A DNA stretch of 56,913 bases. Source: Candidatus Gastranaerophilales bacterium (GTDB lineage: Bacteria > Cyanobacteriota > Vampirovibrionia > Gastranaerophilales > Gastranaerophilaceae). Under the pieces are notes generated by a model. That model saw nothing but the letters and a program-made list of their open reading frames with translations. It ran no database searches and was not told where the DNA came from. The position numbers and the translations under genes are program-made. Below, piece by piece: positions 1 to 8,234 of the stretch; positions within the stretch are counted from its first letter, which is position 1; the number at the start of each line of letters is the position of its first letter. The stretch is taken from assembly GCA_944324195.1 (NCBI GenBank), contig CALUVJ010000002.1, positions 1-56,913 of the forward strand, in the 5' to 3' direction.

Positions 1-22
1 CACAGCTCATTAAGAAATCCTG

Positions 23-58
23 CCCTCTCCGCATTCCGCTCACGCTGCCCGGAGAGGG
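23..58 (-). other. Hairpin after korB, possible terminator or repeat element
   Basis: Nine-base inverted repeat CCCTCTCCG (23-31) and CGGAGAGGG (50-58) separated by 18 bases, immediately after the korB stop. It is much more GC-rich than its surroundings. Neither strand has a clear T-run after the stem, so a terminator is not secure. A possible ATG with an upstream AGGA lies at 8-10 on the minus strand, so a further gene of the operon may begin just past the edge. Confidence 0.4.
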
Positions 59-59
59 A

Positions 60-803
60 TTAGGCGCTTACATCTTTAAATACGCCGAGGGGGAATACAG
101 GAATCATTTCTTCTTTTACCCTCTTGTGAGCATCCTCAGGTGAAAGATGCCAGTTAGTAGGACAGGAAGAAAGGATTTCCACAAACCCGAAACCCAGCCC
201 GTCAAGCTGAACCTGAAAAGCTTTTTTGATAGCTTTTTTAGCCTCATTTATGTGAGGAACCGAATCCAGTGCAACCCTTGCGGAATATGCTGTTCCGTCG
301 CACAATGCGATATGCTCCGCAACCTTTATCGGATATCCGAAATACTCTTTGTTTCTTCCGGTTGGAGAAGTTGTCGTAACCTGTCCCATCATTGTTGTTG
401 GTCCGAGCTGACCGCCTGTCATTCCGTAAGTTGTGTTGTTTATACAAAAACTCGTTACTTTTTCCCCTCTCAAAGCCGTATGCATAGATTCCGCAAGCCC
501 GATTGAAGCGAAGTCGCCGTCACCGGAATATGTAAATACAACTTTATCAGGTCTTGCTCTCTTAACACCCGTTGCGGAAGCAAGCGCCCTTCCATGAGGA
601 GCTTCCACACAATCTATATCAATAAAGTCATACAAAAATACCGCACATCCTACAGAAGTTGAAGAAATAATATCCTCTCTGATTCCAAGCTCGTCAATAA
701 CTTCCGCCACCAACCTGATTGCAATACCGTGGTCACAGCCCGGACAAAAAGTATATCTGAAATTCTCTTTCATAGACTTAGGAATACTAAATACTTGCTG
801 CAT
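60..803 (-). CDS. korB: 2-oxoacid:ferredoxin oxidoreductase, beta subunit
   Basis: TPP-binding subunit of a 2-oxoacid:ferredoxin oxidoreductase, which oxidatively decarboxylates a 2-oxoacid to an acyl-CoA and reduces ferredoxin in the cytoplasm. Seen: an N-terminal CPGCDHG motif (residues 20-26), GDGDFA around residue 95 and NNTTYGMTGGQ, all typical of the Kor/Vor/Por beta family. I chose the ATG at 803 because AAGGAAAG lies 7-8 bases upstream and it leaves a 16-base gap after korA. The longer reading (start 857) would overlap korA by 38 bases. Last gene of the visible korD-korA-korB operon. Whether the substrate is 2-oxoglutarate, branched-chain oxoacids or pyruvate cannot be decided from sequence alone; a gamma subunit is not visible in the window. 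Confidence 0.9.
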   Translation of the reverse strand: MQQVFSIPKSMKENFRYTFCPGCDHGIAIRLVAEVIDELGIREDIISSTSVGCAVFLYDFIDIDCVEAPHGRALASATGVKRARPDKVVFTYSGDGDFASIGLAESMHTALRGEKVTSFCINNTTYGMTGGQLGPTTMMGQVTTTSPTGRNKEYFGYPIKVAEHIALCDGTAYSARVALDSVPHINEAKKAIKKAFQVQLDGLGFGFVEILSSCPTNWHLSPEDAHKRVKEEMIPVFPLGVFKDVSA

Positions 804-819
804 ATCTTTCTTTCCTTCT

Positions 820-1950
820 TTAAGCTCTTGCTGTAGCATAGCTTGCCTCCTTTGCACTGCCCGGTTGAATTGATTTAGAGGTATTAGAAGCCATAATATC
901 TTCTACAGCGTCAACAATTTCTTCCACACTCAACCACTCACCGCACGGTCTGCTAACAAAACTTACATTAACCTTGCCTTCTACCGCATACTTAACATCT
1001 TTAAGCATTTGTCCCATATTCATCTCTACAACGACAAGGTCTTTACCCTGATTTGCAAGAGATTTTAGAGCGTCATAAGGAAACGGCGAAAGTGTAATCG
1101 GTCTGAAGCACCCGACTTTCTTTCCTTTAGCTCTTAAAACATTCATAGCGGCTTTTATGTTTCTTGTCATTGAACCAAACGCAACAAGAACAATTTCTGC
1201 ATCTTCAGTATTAAATTCTTCATAAGTTGTCTCATTTTCAGCAATAACTTCAAATTTTTTATGCAAATCATAGATATGCTGAATTTGTTTTTTCTCATCA
1301 GTTGCAACGGAATAGATTTTTCTCGCCGACCTGCCTTTTGCTCCTGTTAAAGCCCACGAAGAGACGTCGACTTCCGGATACGGATACTCGCCGAAACTTG
1401 CCGGCTCCATCATCTGCCCCAGAAGCCCGTCGGCCAGAATCATGGTAGGATTTCTGTATTTTTGAGCCAGATAAAATGCCCGATATGTCAAATCTACACA
1501 TTCCTGAACCGTAGACGGAGCAAGGACTATGAGTTTGTAATCCCCGTTTCCGCCTCCGTATACAGCCTGATTATAATCTCCCTGAGCGGGGTAAATATAC
1601 CCTAATCCGGGGCCTGTTCTCATAACATTAACCAGCACTACCGGAAGTTCATCGGAAGCCGCGTAAGATAAAGCTTCCTGCATAAGTGATACGGCGCAGG
1701 AAGAAGATGAAGTCATAGCCTTCACTCCCGTAGATACGGCGCCCATAACCATATTAATCGCACCGAGTTCGCTTTCTGCACATACATAAGCCCTACCGAG
1801 CTCCTGCATTTTTCCGCTCAAATACTCGCCGATTTCTGTCTGCGGTGTTATCGGGTAACCGAAATAGCACTGACAGCCGGCATTGACAGCCGCCTGAGCG
1901 ATTGCATAATTACCTTTTATTAAAACTTTTTCGTTACTTTTATCTGTCAT
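820..1950 (-). CDS. korA: 2-oxoacid:ferredoxin oxidoreductase, alpha subunit
   Basis: Catalytic alpha subunit (376 aa) that pairs with the beta subunit encoded downstream. Seen: GYPITPQTE at residues 31-39, the hallmark of the family's pyrimidine-binding domain, and the run of small residues around ASSSSCAVSLMQEAL. Length matches the separate-subunit KorA/VorB type rather than the fused pyruvate enzymes. It is second in a minus-strand operon, 49 bases after korD. The intervening spacer contains four octamer repeats (see 1969-2000). An anaerobic role supplying reduced ferredoxin and acyl-CoA follows from the family. The exact substrate is not assigned. Confidence 0.92.
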   Translation of the reverse strand: MTDKSNEKVLIKGNYAIAQAAVNAGCQCYFGYPITPQTEIGEYLSGKMQELGRAYVCAESELGAINMVMGAVSTGVKAMTSSSSCAVSLMQEALSYAASDELPVVLVNVMRTGPGLGYIYPAQGDYNQAVYGGGNGDYKLIVLAPSTVQECVDLTYRAFYLAQKYRNPTMILADGLLGQMMEPASFGEYPYPEVDVSSWALTGAKGRSARKIYSVATDEKKQIQHIYDLHKKFEVIAENETTYEEFNTEDAEIVLVAFGSMTRNIKAAMNVLRAKGKKVGCFRPITLSPFPYDALKSLANQGKDLVVVEMNMGQMLKDVKYAVEGKVNVSFVSRPCGEWLSVEEIVDAVEDIMASNTSKSIQPGSAKEASYATARA

Positions 1951-1968
1951 TTATTCATCCTTAAACTC

Positions 1969-2000
1969 TTAGTCTCTTAGTCACCTAATCACTTAGTCAC
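1969..2000. repeat. Tandem octamer repeat, TTAGTCAC type, 4 units
   Basis: Four consecutive octamers: TTAGTCTC, TTAGTCAC, CTAATCAC and TTAGTCAC. They fill almost the whole korD-korA spacer. The same octamer occurs in tandem at 55837-55868. Confidence 0.8.
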
Positions 2001-2209
2001 TACCTGTAAACTTCCGTTATTGCTAAATCCGGGCATCTTTTGGCGCACATAGCGCAGCCAATGCACTCATTATTAGGATCGACAAATTCTACCATATAAT
2101 CCCCGAGACGGTTTGTCTTATCACTTTTCTTTATAAGTCCCTTTGGACAAGTCATTGTGCAAATATAACATGATTTGCAACGATTATTATCTATAACTAT
2201 CTTTCCCAT
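2000..2209 (-). CDS. korD: 2[4Fe-4S] ferredoxin-type subunit of oxoacid oxidoreductase
   Basis: A 69-aa ferredoxin-like delta subunit. Two CxxCxxCxxxC clusters are visible: Cys 11, 14, 17, 21 and Cys 49, 52, 55, 59, enough for two [4Fe-4S] clusters that carry electrons from the catalytic alpha/beta subunits to free ferredoxin. It is the first gene of the operon. An AGGAG ribosome site (2219-2223 on the opposite strand) precedes the ATG. An extended -10 box lies just upstream (2233-2241). Confidence 0.92.
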   Translation of the reverse strand: MGKIVIDNNRCKSCYICTMTCPKGLIKKSDKTNRLGDYMVEFVDPNNECIGCAMCAKRCPDLAITEVYR

Positions 2210-2232
2210 GTATCTCGACTCCTACTTTTACA

Positions 2233-2241
2233 ATTATAGCA
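2233..2241 (-). promoter_or_regulatory. Extended -10 promoter of kor operon
   Basis: On the minus strand TG-C-TATAAT, an extended -10, lies 24 bases before the korD ATG. No good -35 hexamer is seen at 17 bases, as is common for extended -10 promoters. Confidence 0.5.
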
Positions 2242-2390
2242 TTAACAAGTATTTTAGCCCCATAATGTAACAAATTGTAAATTTATTCTTCCAAAGTTGT
2301 TATAAATTTTCAAAGTGTGGAATTAAAACAATATGAGTAACAAATGCAAGGACGCATTCGTAGGATGTGATCGCCAGAAAGGAGTAAAAA

Positions 2391-3275
2391 ATGGCAATAA
2401 CAATTAACACAAACATTTCATCCCTCATCGTTCAGTCAAACTTGAACAAAGCGACAAATTCATTGAATCAGGCAATTGAGAGAATGACTACCGGCTACAA
2501 GATTAATCACGCAGCCGATAACGCAGCAGGTTATTCAATTGCAACAAACTGGGAAACTCAGTTGGGTTCATTGGATGTAGCAGCCGACAACGCAGCAACA
2601 GGTGCTGACATGTTAACAACCTTGGAAGATACTTATTCATTGGTATCATCCCACTTACAACGTGTAAGAGATTTGACAGAACAAGCTGCAAACGGAACTT
2701 ACGGTTCTGACTCATTAAAAGCAATTCAGTCTGAAATTACCGCAAGACTTGAAGAAATTGATCGTATTGCTGCTAACTGTGAATTTAACGGACTTCACAT
2801 GATGGATGGCACAATGGGAACAATTTCACTGCAAGTTGGTTTGTATAGTGATACTTCAAGCCAGATTGCACTTGATGAATCATTATTCAAAGAAGGAGAT
2901 GTTGCATCATTATTTACTGAATACGGTGACACTCCGGACGCTACAATTGAAGAAGTTGCACAGCTATGTTCCGGATATGACGGCACACAGATTACCGGCG
3001 GTCAAGCAGACATGTTGGATAAAATTGATAAAGTTATAAATGAAATTTCTGCAAGAACAACAACATTAGGTGCTGCTCAAAACAGAATAGATTCCGCAAT
3101 TGAATCAATTGCAGTTCAGTCTGAAAATATAACATCTTCTTTATCAACATTAAGAGATGCAGACGTAGCGGAAGAATCTTCAAATTATATACAAGCACAA
3201 ATCTTACAACAGGCTTCAGCAACATTACTTGCTACGGCAAACCAAACTCCAAGTATTGCCCTGAACTTGTTATAA
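2391..3275 (+). CDS. fliC: Flagellin (paralogue 1)
   Basis: Flagellar filament subunit, 294 aa, exported through the flagellar type III apparatus. The conserved D0/D1 N-terminal region (residues 1-140, starting MAITINTNISSL) and C-terminal region (about 210-294, ending in a NQTPSIALNLL tail) are complete. The hypervariable middle is only about 70 residues, so no large D2/D3 domain is present. AAAGGAG precedes the ATG. The D1 segment LQRVRDL and the later QSEIT match the part of enterobacterial flagellin seen by TLR5. It faces the sigma factor gene across a shared terminator. Its termini are nearly identical in protein to those of flagellin 2 (40599-41492). I see no clear sigma-28 promoter. 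Confidence 0.95.
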   Translation: MAITINTNISSLIVQSNLNKATNSLNQAIERMTTGYKINHAADNAAGYSIATNWETQLGSLDVAADNAATGADMLTTLEDTYSLVSSHLQRVRDLTEQAANGTYGSDSLKAIQSEITARLEEIDRIAANCEFNGLHMMDGTMGTISLQVGLYSDTSSQIALDESLFKEGDVASLFTEYGDTPDATIEEVAQLCSGYDGTQITGGQADMLDKIDKVINEISARTTTLGAAQNRIDSAIESIAVQSENITSSLSTLRDADVAEESSNYIQAQILQQASATLLATANQTPSIALNLL

Positions 3276-3304
3276 TGATAAAAATTTGGGAATACATTAC
3301 CCTG

Positions 3305-3358
3305 AAAAAAGCAAGGAGAGTTTACCCTAAAAGTTTACCCCTCCTTGCTTTTGTGTTT
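3305..3358. terminator. Bidirectional terminator, flagellin 1 / sigma factor
   Basis: GCAAGGAG (3311-3318) pairs with CTCCTTGC (3341-3348). A-run before and TTTTGTGTTTT after, so it can serve the flagellin on plus and the sigma gene on minus. The 22-base loop carries two GTTTACCC motifs. Confidence 0.75.
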
Positions 3359-3372
3359 TATAATTTTTATAT

Positions 3373-4071
3373 TTAATAATCTGTCCGCCCTTTAGTTTTT
3401 AAATATTCTCTGATTTGATTGAGCGAAAATTGAATAATTCTTGTTATTCTTGAAGGAGAAAGCCCAACCATTGTTGCAATATCTTTAGCCTGCATATTTC
3501 TGTAGAAACGATATTCAACAACAGTTCGCTCTTTTTGAGGCAGCCTGGCAATTGCCTGCTTTATTAACCGGCTCATCTCAACAATTTCAGCTTTCTCATC
3601 AGGCATTGCAGAAGGATCTTTGATAAAATCAAAAGGAGATGCGTTATCGGTTGCGGCAGCAGCAAGTCCGTCAATGGACAAAATGGTTTCATAAACCGCT
3701 TCCCGAACTTTTGTTGGTGAAATGGCAAATCCCATATCTTCAGAAGAGCCTTCATCGCCTGCTGCGACAGTATCGGAAACATAGCTGATATCTTCGCTGT
3801 CTTCTTCTTTTTTATGTTTAAGAGTATACCATTTATAGCGGTGTCTTAATTCATTACGTATAGCCCACTTAACGGCAGTTCCTATATAAGCGTCATTGTA
3901 TCGGGCCAATTGTTCTTCTGTCTTACCTTTAATCAAAGTTTGCACGGCTATAACACCTATACTAACCAATTCCTCATATTCAATCATATGGTTAGGTATA
4001 CGTCGTTGCTCTACTCTCGCTATTTTTTGTACAATACCGATATATTGTTTGATTAAAGTTTTATTATCCAT
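3373..4071 (-). CDS. RNA polymerase sigma factor, FliA/sigma-28-like
   Basis: A 232-aa sigma-70 family factor. Seen: a region-2-like block (YNDAYIGTAVKWAIRNELRHRY, about residues 59-80) and a region-4 helix-turn-helix near the C terminus (LPQKERTVVEYRFY followed by KDIATMVGLSPSRITRII). Size and architecture (no region 1.1) match the FliA/WhiG/SigB group. It lies 70 bases downstream of flhB and next to a flagellin, so control of late flagellar genes is the likely role, by context. A general alternative sigma cannot be excluded because I could not find matching sigma-28 boxes before the flagellin genes. Confidence 0.8.
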   Translation of the reverse strand: MDNKTLIKQYIGIVQKIARVEQRRIPNHMIEYEELVSIGVIAVQTLIKGKTEEQLARYNDAYIGTAVKWAIRNELRHRYKWYTLKHKKEEDSEDISYVSDTVAAGDEGSSEDMGFAISPTKVREAVYETILSIDGLAAAATDNASPFDFIKDPSAMPDEKAEIVEMSRLIKQAIARLPQKERTVVEYRFYRNMQAKDIATMVGLSPSRITRIIQFSLNQIREYLKTKGRTDY

Positions 4072-4141
4072 CTTTTCTAATTAAACTAACCTTATTTTAT
4101 CTTACCTTGATTTATACAAATTTTCAAGTTGTAACAATCTG

Positions 4142-5209
4142 TTAAATCTGCTGGTTCTTATTTTTCAAACCGTATACAAATAACAGGATTTCTGCAACGG
4201 CTTTGTATAATTCCGGCGGAATTTCTTGATTTAAATCCACCATTCTAAAAAGAGCTCTTGCAACTGGTGCGTTATCAATTACCGGGACGTTATGCTGAAT
4301 GGCAATATCAATAATTTTTTTAGCAATAAGTTCTGTTCCTTTAGCCGTAAGTGTAGGTGATTGCATAGTCTCTGCATCATATTTAAGAGCACAAGCAACG
4401 TGGGTAGGGTTTCTGACTACAAAATCCGCTTCGGGAACGGAATCCATTGCACCCTGCTGCAGCATTTGCATACGCCTTTGCCTTAATGCTGCTTTGACGT
4501 GCGGGTCTCCTTCCGAGTTTTTATATTCGTCTTTTATTTCTTTAAAAGACATTTTCTGGTCTTTTAAAAATTTCCATTTTGTAACGCCGTAGTCAGCTGC
4601 TGCAATTATTAAGAAAGCAATACACGCTTTGTAAATAAATTCAACAATTAATTTCCCGAATTCAATCATTACAGCAAAGTTGTTATCTATTGATGCAAGC
4701 ATAAGAATGCTTTCAAGGTGGTCTCTGTATACGCTCCAACCTACCAGTCCGAGGATTGTAACCTTTAAGATGTTTTTACCGAGTTCAAATAATGTTTTTA
4801 CCTGAAACAAGTTTTTAAAATATTTTGTAGGATTAAGTTTATCCAACTTCGGAACTAACGGCGCGGTTGCGACAAGCGGACCGACTTGAATGAAATCCCC
4901 AATTATGGAGACAAAAGCTGCAACAATTAATATTGAACCGATTATTGCAACAGTCGGAATTAAAGTAACAGTCAATATGTATGGATATCCGATATTTGAC
5001 AGATGCTGATTGGGAATTTGTTCATATAAAGCTCCAAACAGCCCTACAATGAGTTTCCATATAATTGGAGCCAGCATATTGATAAATGTGAACATTACCA
5101 ACAAAGACAGTGCTACCGACACGTCTTTTGATTTAACAACCTGCCCTTCTTTTCTTGCTCTTTCTAATTTCTGGGGCGTGGCATCAAATTGTTTATCTTC
5201 ATCACCCAT
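4142..5209 (-). CDS. flhB: Flagellar export switch protein FlhB
   Basis: Inner-membrane component of the flagellar type III export gate that switches substrate specificity from hook to filament. Full length at 355 aa. Seen: N-terminal DATPQKLERARKEGQV, four hydrophobic membrane spans over residues 30-220, then a cytoplasmic domain with the autocleavage motif NPTH at residues 267-270. Cleavage falls between the Asn and Pro of this motif in the family. The position matches the E. coli protein to within two residues. It probably forms an operon with the downstream sigma gene. The presence of flagellins and fliI in the window makes an injectisome homologue unlikely. Confidence 0.95.
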   Translation of the reverse strand: MGDEDKQFDATPQKLERARKEGQVVKSKDVSVALSLLVMFTFINMLAPIIWKLIVGLFGALYEQIPNQHLSNIGYPYILTVTLIPTVAIIGSILIVAAFVSIIGDFIQVGPLVATAPLVPKLDKLNPTKYFKNLFQVKTLFELGKNILKVTILGLVGWSVYRDHLESILMLASIDNNFAVMIEFGKLIVEFIYKACIAFLIIAAADYGVTKWKFLKDQKMSFKEIKDEYKNSEGDPHVKAALRQRRMQMLQQGAMDSVPEADFVVRNPTHVACALKYDAETMQSPTLTAKGTELIAKKIIDIAIQHNVPVIDNAPVARALFRMVDLNQEIPPELYKAVAEILLFVYGLKNKNQQI

Positions 5210-5297
5210 TGGTTACCTGTTGGATTTTCTACAATATAATATTATCATAAAATTATGGTTTATAGTACAATTAATTTTGTAAGTAAGGAGTTTGCCG

Positions 5298-5591
5298 ATG
5301 AGAAAATTTGTCTTAATACTGTTGTCAATACTATCTCTGTCAGGTGCATATTATGCATTTGAATTTGTCTCTGGTAAACCTGCAGTTATTTTAGCTTTTA
5401 TTTTGGGTTCGCTATTTGGTATTTTTATAATGAATATTATAATTTTTTCAAAGAATAAAAAAATTAATTCGTATGCCAGAGAATTGGAGAAAGAATCCGT
5501 ATTATCAGCGGAGAGTTCATCCAGAGTTAAGGTTTTGGAATCAAAAATTGAAGTTTTGGAGAAGGCTTTGGAAAATGCTTTAAAAAAGTAA
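5298..5591 (+). CDS. Small membrane protein with C-terminal coiled coil (LapA-like)
   Basis: A 97-aa protein with two predicted membrane helices (about residues 4-20 and 29-52) followed by a charged coiled coil rich in Leu/Glu/Lys to the C terminus. The layout resembles the LapA/DUF1049 family of small envelope proteins, but this is a fold-level guess. The ATG at 5298 is chosen over an in-frame TTG six bases earlier because AAGGAG ends 7 bases before it. Transcribed divergently from flhB; no functional partner is obvious. Confidence 0.7.
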   Translation: MRKFVLILLSILSLSGAYYAFEFVSGKPAVILAFILGSLFGIFIMNIIIFSKNKKINSYARELEKESVLSAESSSRVKVLESKIEVLEKALENALKK

Positions 5592-5828
5592 ATAGTGTTA
5601 TGTAAACAATTGTTGCTAATAATTATTAACACATGTTGACATAATTTGAATTAATATAATACGATAAAGTTGTAAGGGATATTTTAAAAACTGGACTTTT
5701 AATTTGAGAATTAATTGTATTAAAACAACTGATTATATTGTTCGCGTATCACTTAACAAAGTGCTTACTTCGTATTTGATGTATAACTCTGTTGAAGAAA
5801 ACCAACGTAGTTAAGAGCGGAGGAAATA

Positions 5829-6983
5829 ATGATTCAACCAATAATGCCAACAATGCACAGATACAAGAATTACAATATGACTTTTAAAAATTCAACTACA
5901 TCTGCGCCTTCAGCATCGAACGCGCTTCCTGCGGAAAAATCAGATTTGATGTTGTATTTGGAGTCAAAGGAAAAAAATGAAAAACAAAATCAGATTTTAT
6001 TGAGCGGATTGTCTCTGTTGTTAACAGCAGGGACTTTAGCTTTTTTATACACTCATAACAAAAAGAGTGCAAAAGTTCCAAAAGGAAAGATTGAAGAAAT
6101 AAGCGGGTTTAAATCATTGAAAAATGATGTCGAAATTCCGACACTGGAGACCTGCAACAGTATAAACCGCAAATTGAAAGAATTTTTACAAAATCAGGTG
6201 GATTTTGCAAAAGCAAAACCGGAAGATATAGCACACGCGGGAAATCCTAATGATGCAAAAAGGCTTCTTTTATACGGCGCTCCGGGCTCCGGTAAATCTT
6301 TCTTCGCTAAAGTCTATGCAAAAACCCTTGATGCCGAATACAAAGAAGTTAAATACTCCGATTTAAACTCAGTATGGGCGGGCGAACATCTTGATAATAT
6401 AAAAAAATGTTTTGAAGATGTTATAACCACCGCTCAAAAAGATAAAAACAAAAAGTACGTTGTAGTCCTGAATGAAATCGATTCTATGGTGCTTCCGGTA
6501 GAAAGAGTCGCCAGAGGGGACGGCGGTCATTCCGCATTTAAGGTCGAAGAACGCTCTGTGTTTTTGAATTATCTGGATGAAGTTGCGCACGAAGCTCCTA
6601 ACGTAACAATTATCGGCACAACGAATGTTTCTCCGAAAAACAGGGGACTTGACGGTGCCGCAATGAGCCGTTTTAAGAATATAATGGAGGTTTCTTATCC
6701 TGACAAAAAATGCTTGAATGAAGCTTTAAATGAACACCTGCTTGCAATGGGGGAAGGTAAAGAGTTTATTGACGCAAACAAGGATAAGCTTGAAGATTTC
6801 GCAGCCAGATTGGAAAAGAGAGGATGTTCTTACAGGGATTTAAACAATATTGCAAATACTTCTAAGAGTTATTACTTAAAAGATTATGTCAATGACAAAA
6901 ATACCAAGTTTACAATAGAATATTTGGAAAAAGCTCAGAAAGCCATTGATGCAACAGACGGTGAAATTGCCGGAGCGGTTTAA
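5829..6983 (+). CDS. Membrane-anchored AAA+ ATPase with N-terminal FKN motif
   Basis: A 384-aa AAA+ ATPase. Seen: Walker A GAPGSGKS with Lys156, Walker B VVVLNEIDS with Glu216, sensor-1-like IIGTTNVS and an arginine-finger-like MSRFKN. A single hydrophobic helix (about residues 55-75) precedes the ATPase domain, so it is probably membrane-anchored with the ATPase in the cytoplasm, as in the FtsH/spastin type. No protease domain is present. The N terminus contains MTFKN (17-21), a member of the recurring motif described in the findings. GGAGG lies 5 bases before the ATG. A 237-base AT-rich leader region precedes it and a small glycine-rich protein follows. Substrate unknown. Confidence 0.85.
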   Translation: MIQPIMPTMHRYKNYNMTFKNSTTSAPSASNALPAEKSDLMLYLESKEKNEKQNQILLSGLSLLLTAGTLAFLYTHNKKSAKVPKGKIEEISGFKSLKNDVEIPTLETCNSINRKLKEFLQNQVDFAKAKPEDIAHAGNPNDAKRLLLYGAPGSGKSFFAKVYAKTLDAEYKEVKYSDLNSVWAGEHLDNIKKCFEDVITTAQKDKNKKYVVVLNEIDSMVLPVERVARGDGGHSAFKVEERSVFLNYLDEVAHEAPNVTIIGTTNVSPKNRGLDGAAMSRFKNIMEVSYPDKKCLNEALNEHLLAMGEGKEFIDANKDKLEDFAARLEKRGCSYRDLNNIANTSKSYYLKDYVNDKNTKFTIEYLEKAQKAIDATDGEIAGAV

Positions 6984-7071
6984 GAAATATTAATATATAA
7001 AAAATAGTTATAAAGTATTATTGAAAATGGAACTCTTCTGTTTTAACATGTGTGTAAATTGGAGGTGTGTG

Positions 7072-7386
7072 ATGAGAGTTGGTTCTGTATCCAGTGTGTC
7101 TTATAATCCCCAGTGCCGGAAGGCATCTATGCAAAATAAAACAACGACAACCGTCCCGAAAGATACCGCTAATGTAAATTTTAAAGGCAAATTCGGACAA
7201 ATTGTCGGCGGAACAATCGGCGCAGGAGCTGTTCTGGTTGCATCTTTTGTTGCGGCCCCGGCAGCAGCCTGTCTTGCAGGTGCAGGTTTGATTGTCGGAC
7301 TTGTCGGCGGTGATATTGCAGAAGATGCGGTCAATAAAGAAGGCGACTTTAAAAAAGACAACAAAAAAGATAATAATAACAAATAA
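7072..7386 (+). CDS. Small glycine-zipper membrane protein with NVNFKG motif
   Basis: A 104-aa protein of unknown function. The N-terminal half is polar and contains VNFKG at residues 35-39. The middle (about 41-82) is a Gly/Ala-rich hydrophobic stretch resembling a glycine-zipper hairpin, and the tail is a charged Lys/Asp/Asn run. The ATG at 7072 has GGAGG six bases upstream, which rules out the longer reading from an upstream TTG. It begins with MRVGSV, much like the AAA+ protein at 19231 (MRVGAV). It lies 88 bases after the membrane AAA+ ATPase and may be co-transcribed with it. Confidence 0.75.
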   Translation: MRVGSVSSVSYNPQCRKASMQNKTTTTVPKDTANVNFKGKFGQIVGGTIGAGAVLVASFVAAPAAACLAGAGLIVGLVGGDIAEDAVNKEGDFKKDNKKDNNNK

Positions 7387-7399
7387 TTCGTACGGTTTA

Positions 7400-7428
7400 T
7401 TGCATACATCCGGACTTTATTATAAAAT
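7400..7428 (+). promoter_or_regulatory. Sigma-70 promoter of clpP
   Basis: TTGCAT (7400-7405), 17-base spacer, TAAAAT (7423-7428), 38 bases before the clpP start. Confidence 0.6.
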
Positions 7429-7466
7429 GTCATTAACAAATGTATTTTAAATAAAGGAAGAGATTT

Positions 7467-8081
7467 ATGACAACAGACTATAAAAAGATTTTGAGCTATG
7501 TTCCGACAGTTATAGAAGCTTCTTCAAGAGGAGAAAGGTCTTTTGATATTTTTTCGCGCTTGTTAAGAGAGCGTATTGTTTTCCTCGGAACAGAAATTGA
7601 TGACGATGTGGCAAATTCTGTTGTAGCCCAGCTTTTGCTGCTTGACAGCGAAAACCCTGAAAAAGATATTATGTTGTATATTAATTCTCCTGGCGGTGTT
7701 ATAACTGCCGGCATGGCAATTTATGATACAATGAATCTTATTAAAGCAGATGTTCAGACGATTTGTCTGGGCGAAGCTGCTTCAATGGGCGCATTTTTGC
7801 TCTCTGCAGGGGCAAAAGGAAAAAGAATGGCTCTTCCGAGTGCCAGAATAATGATACACCAGCCTTTAGGCGGAGCAAAAGGGCAGGCAACAGATATTGA
7901 ACTTGAAGCTAAAGAAATTTTAAGAATGAAAGATATGTTAATCGGTATTATGGCAGAAAATTCAGGTCAGCCTTTTGAAAAAGTAAAAGAGGACTGCGAA
8001 AGAGACCATTATCTTTCAGCTGCAGAAGCCGTTGAATACGGTTTGATTGACAAGGTTGTTACCTCTGCTTCGGCAGAATAA
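7467..8081 (+). CDS. clpP: ATP-dependent Clp protease proteolytic subunit
   Basis: Serine peptidase subunit of the Clp protease, a tetradecameric barrel fed by Clp ATPases. 204 aa, normal length. The catalytic triad is intact: Ser106 in EAASMGAF, His131 in MIHQPLGG and Asp180 in ERDHYLS. No clpX or clpA is adjacent. It has its own promoter and terminator and so looks monocistronic. AAGGAAGAG precedes the ATG. Confidence 0.97.
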   Translation: MTTDYKKILSYVPTVIEASSRGERSFDIFSRLLRERIVFLGTEIDDDVANSVVAQLLLLDSENPEKDIMLYINSPGGVITAGMAIYDTMNLIKADVQTICLGEAASMGAFLLSAGAKGKRMALPSARIMIHQPLGGAKGQATDIELEAKEILRMKDMLIGIMAENSGQPFEKVKEDCERDHYLSAAEAVEYGLIDKVVTSASAE

Positions 8082-8105
8082 GGGTAGCAAAAATATTGCA
8101 AATGT

Positions 8106-8136
8106 AACGGGAATAAAATATAATTCCCGTTTTTTG
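8106..8136 (+). terminator. clpP terminator
   Basis: AACGGGAAT (8106-8114) and ATTCCCGTT (8123-8131) form a stem with an 8-base loop followed by a run of T. Confidence 0.85.
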
Positions 8137-8165
8137 TTGCAAATTAAAATGATTCATACTAAAAT
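8137..8165 (+). promoter_or_regulatory. Sigma-70 promoter and short leader of metK
   Basis: TTGCAA (8137-8142), 17-base spacer, TAAAAT (8160-8165). The predicted leader of about 60 bases holds a weak hairpin (TACCGG at 8178-8183 with CCGG at 8203-8206). It shows no SAM-I core that I can recognise. Confidence 0.6.
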
Positions 8166-8234
8166 GTTGCTAATGTGTACCGGGTCGGAATTAAAAACCT
8201 TACCGGAGTAATATAAATTAAGGAGAAAATTATT

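Noticed and set aside
1969-2000. Octamers as a protein-binding operator for korA
   Set aside because: The same arrays occur beside tRNA-Trp, so a repeat family is a better explanation than a specific operator.
5592-5828. Riboswitch or small gene in the long leader of the AAA+ gene
   Set aside because: Only AT-rich sequence, a TTGACA with a 13-base spacer to TATAAT, and an 11-codon upstream frame; no stable structure seen.
8166-8234. SAM riboswitch upstream of metK
   Set aside because: The leader is only about 60 bases and shows a weak CCGG hairpin, not a recognisable SAM-I, II or III core; a covariance model scan would be needed.
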